Shown here piece after piece: positions 5,181-5,571 of a DNA stretch of 5,571 nt. The stretch spans positions 1 through 5,571 of the forward strand of contig SLAE01000104.1 of the NCBI GenBank assembly GCA_007127015.1, read 5' to 3'. Numbering within the stretch: the stretch's first letter is position 1; each line of letters starts with the position of its first letter. Under the pieces are notes generated by a model. That model made no database searches, had not been told where the DNA came from, and saw nothing but the letters and a program-made list of their open reading frames with translations. This DNA comes from Desulfonatronospira sp. GTDB lineage: Bacteria > Desulfobacterota > Desulfovibrionia > Desulfovibrionales > Desulfonatronovibrionaceae. A program made the translations under genes and the position numbers.

Positions 5181-5571
5181 TTGTTTATTGATACACGTTT
5201 AAAAAAAGAACTCCTGAGCCTAGTCGCTCATAAACACATCCATATACATAAATCAGGACCGGCCACTCAAGTCTATCTCGCGGAATTCCTGCGCAGAAAC
5301 GGACTTAATGTGGTCATGGTCCTGCCTCCTAACGCGGACTTTAAGCAGTACTTTCTGCTAGCCGATCTTTTTGCCCGCAAAGTTGAGCAGGATGAAAAGT
5401 TCTGGGAGTCTTCCTGGTATTTCGCGCCATCACCCAACCGTCTGAAAAAACCGGTACTGGCTGACCTATGGACCTGTTTATTCGGACTTGTACAAAATAA
5501 GTCAACCGTCAGTGTAATTAACTCAGAATCGCTGCTGCATTTTCTTCCGCCTGTTCGTCTTGTCCGGGATA
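5181..5571 (+). CDS. mfd: N-terminus of transcription-repair coupling factor Mfd (probable), 3' truncated by window
   Basis: The frame is open from 5148 (after TAA 5145-5147) to the window end. The best start is TTG at 5181, since no ATG or GTG precedes the conserved part; the upstream AAAGAAAG is only a weak ribosome binding site. This gives 130 visible residues. SGPATQVYLAEFLRR (25-39), VVMVLPPNADFKQYFLLADLF (44-64 region), FWESSWY (74-80), WTCLFGLVQ (97-105) and SESLLHFLPP (115-124) follow the layout of the UvrB-like N-terminal module of Mfd, with a glycine loop, a beta strand ending in P, and an LL..PP segment before the next strand. Mfd displaces stalled RNA polymerase and recruits UvrA to lesions. 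The helicase and RNAP-binding domains lie beyond the window, so the call rests on recognising the N-terminal pattern; UvrB or another helicase is less likely. Confidence 0.6.
   Translation, partial: MFIDTRLKKELLSLVAHKHIHIHKSGPATQVYLAEFLRRNGLNVVMVLPPNADFKQYFLLADLFARKVEQDEKFWESSWYFAPSPNRLKKPVLADLWTCLFGLVQNKSTVSVINSESLLHFLPPVRLVRD

Overview
This window looks like chromosomal DNA from a Gram-negative, Deltaproteobacteria-like organism, possibly Desulfovibrionales. That placement is an inference from the small RRM protein, an Mfd-like reading frame and moderate GC content. No marker gene in the window fixes the taxon. Most of it is ordinary housekeeping sequence. I saw no insertion sequence, tRNA, rRNA or CRISPR array.

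Layout, left half. The 3' part of an FMN-dependent alpha-hydroxy-acid oxidase/dehydrogenase gene (+) ends at 585. It converges on pyrR (-, 619-1170), with a strong hairpin (606-632) over the junction. pyrR is divergent from copA (+, 1294-3780), a complete two-HMA-domain P1B-type copper-exporting ATPase. The 123-bp spacer between them holds inverted repeats that overlap the ribosome binding sites of both genes.

Layout, middle. After copA comes an AT-rich promoter-like stretch and a structured leader, then a single-RRM RNA-binding protein of 84 residues (3918-4172). A perfect 44-bp palindrome (4190-4233) follows. It works as an intrinsic terminator in both directions and also serves a small minus-strand gene of unknown function (72 residues, 4331-4549).

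Layout, right half. About 630 bp (4550-5180) is clearly AT-richer than the flanks and has no intact gene. It holds an 8-bp inverted repeat upstream of the small gene, an orphan terminator-like hairpin, a nested stem-loop, and open frames without good starts that may be a decayed gene. The window ends inside the N-terminus of a protein best read as the transcription-repair coupling factor Mfd, probably starting at a TTG codon at 5181.

The genes do not form one pathway. They cover hydroxy-acid oxidation, pyrimidine salvage/regulation, copper efflux, RNA binding and DNA repair, and each appears to be its own transcription unit. The parts worth a second look are the RNA-level signals (leaders of pyrR, copA and the RRM gene) and the degenerate region at 4617-5180.
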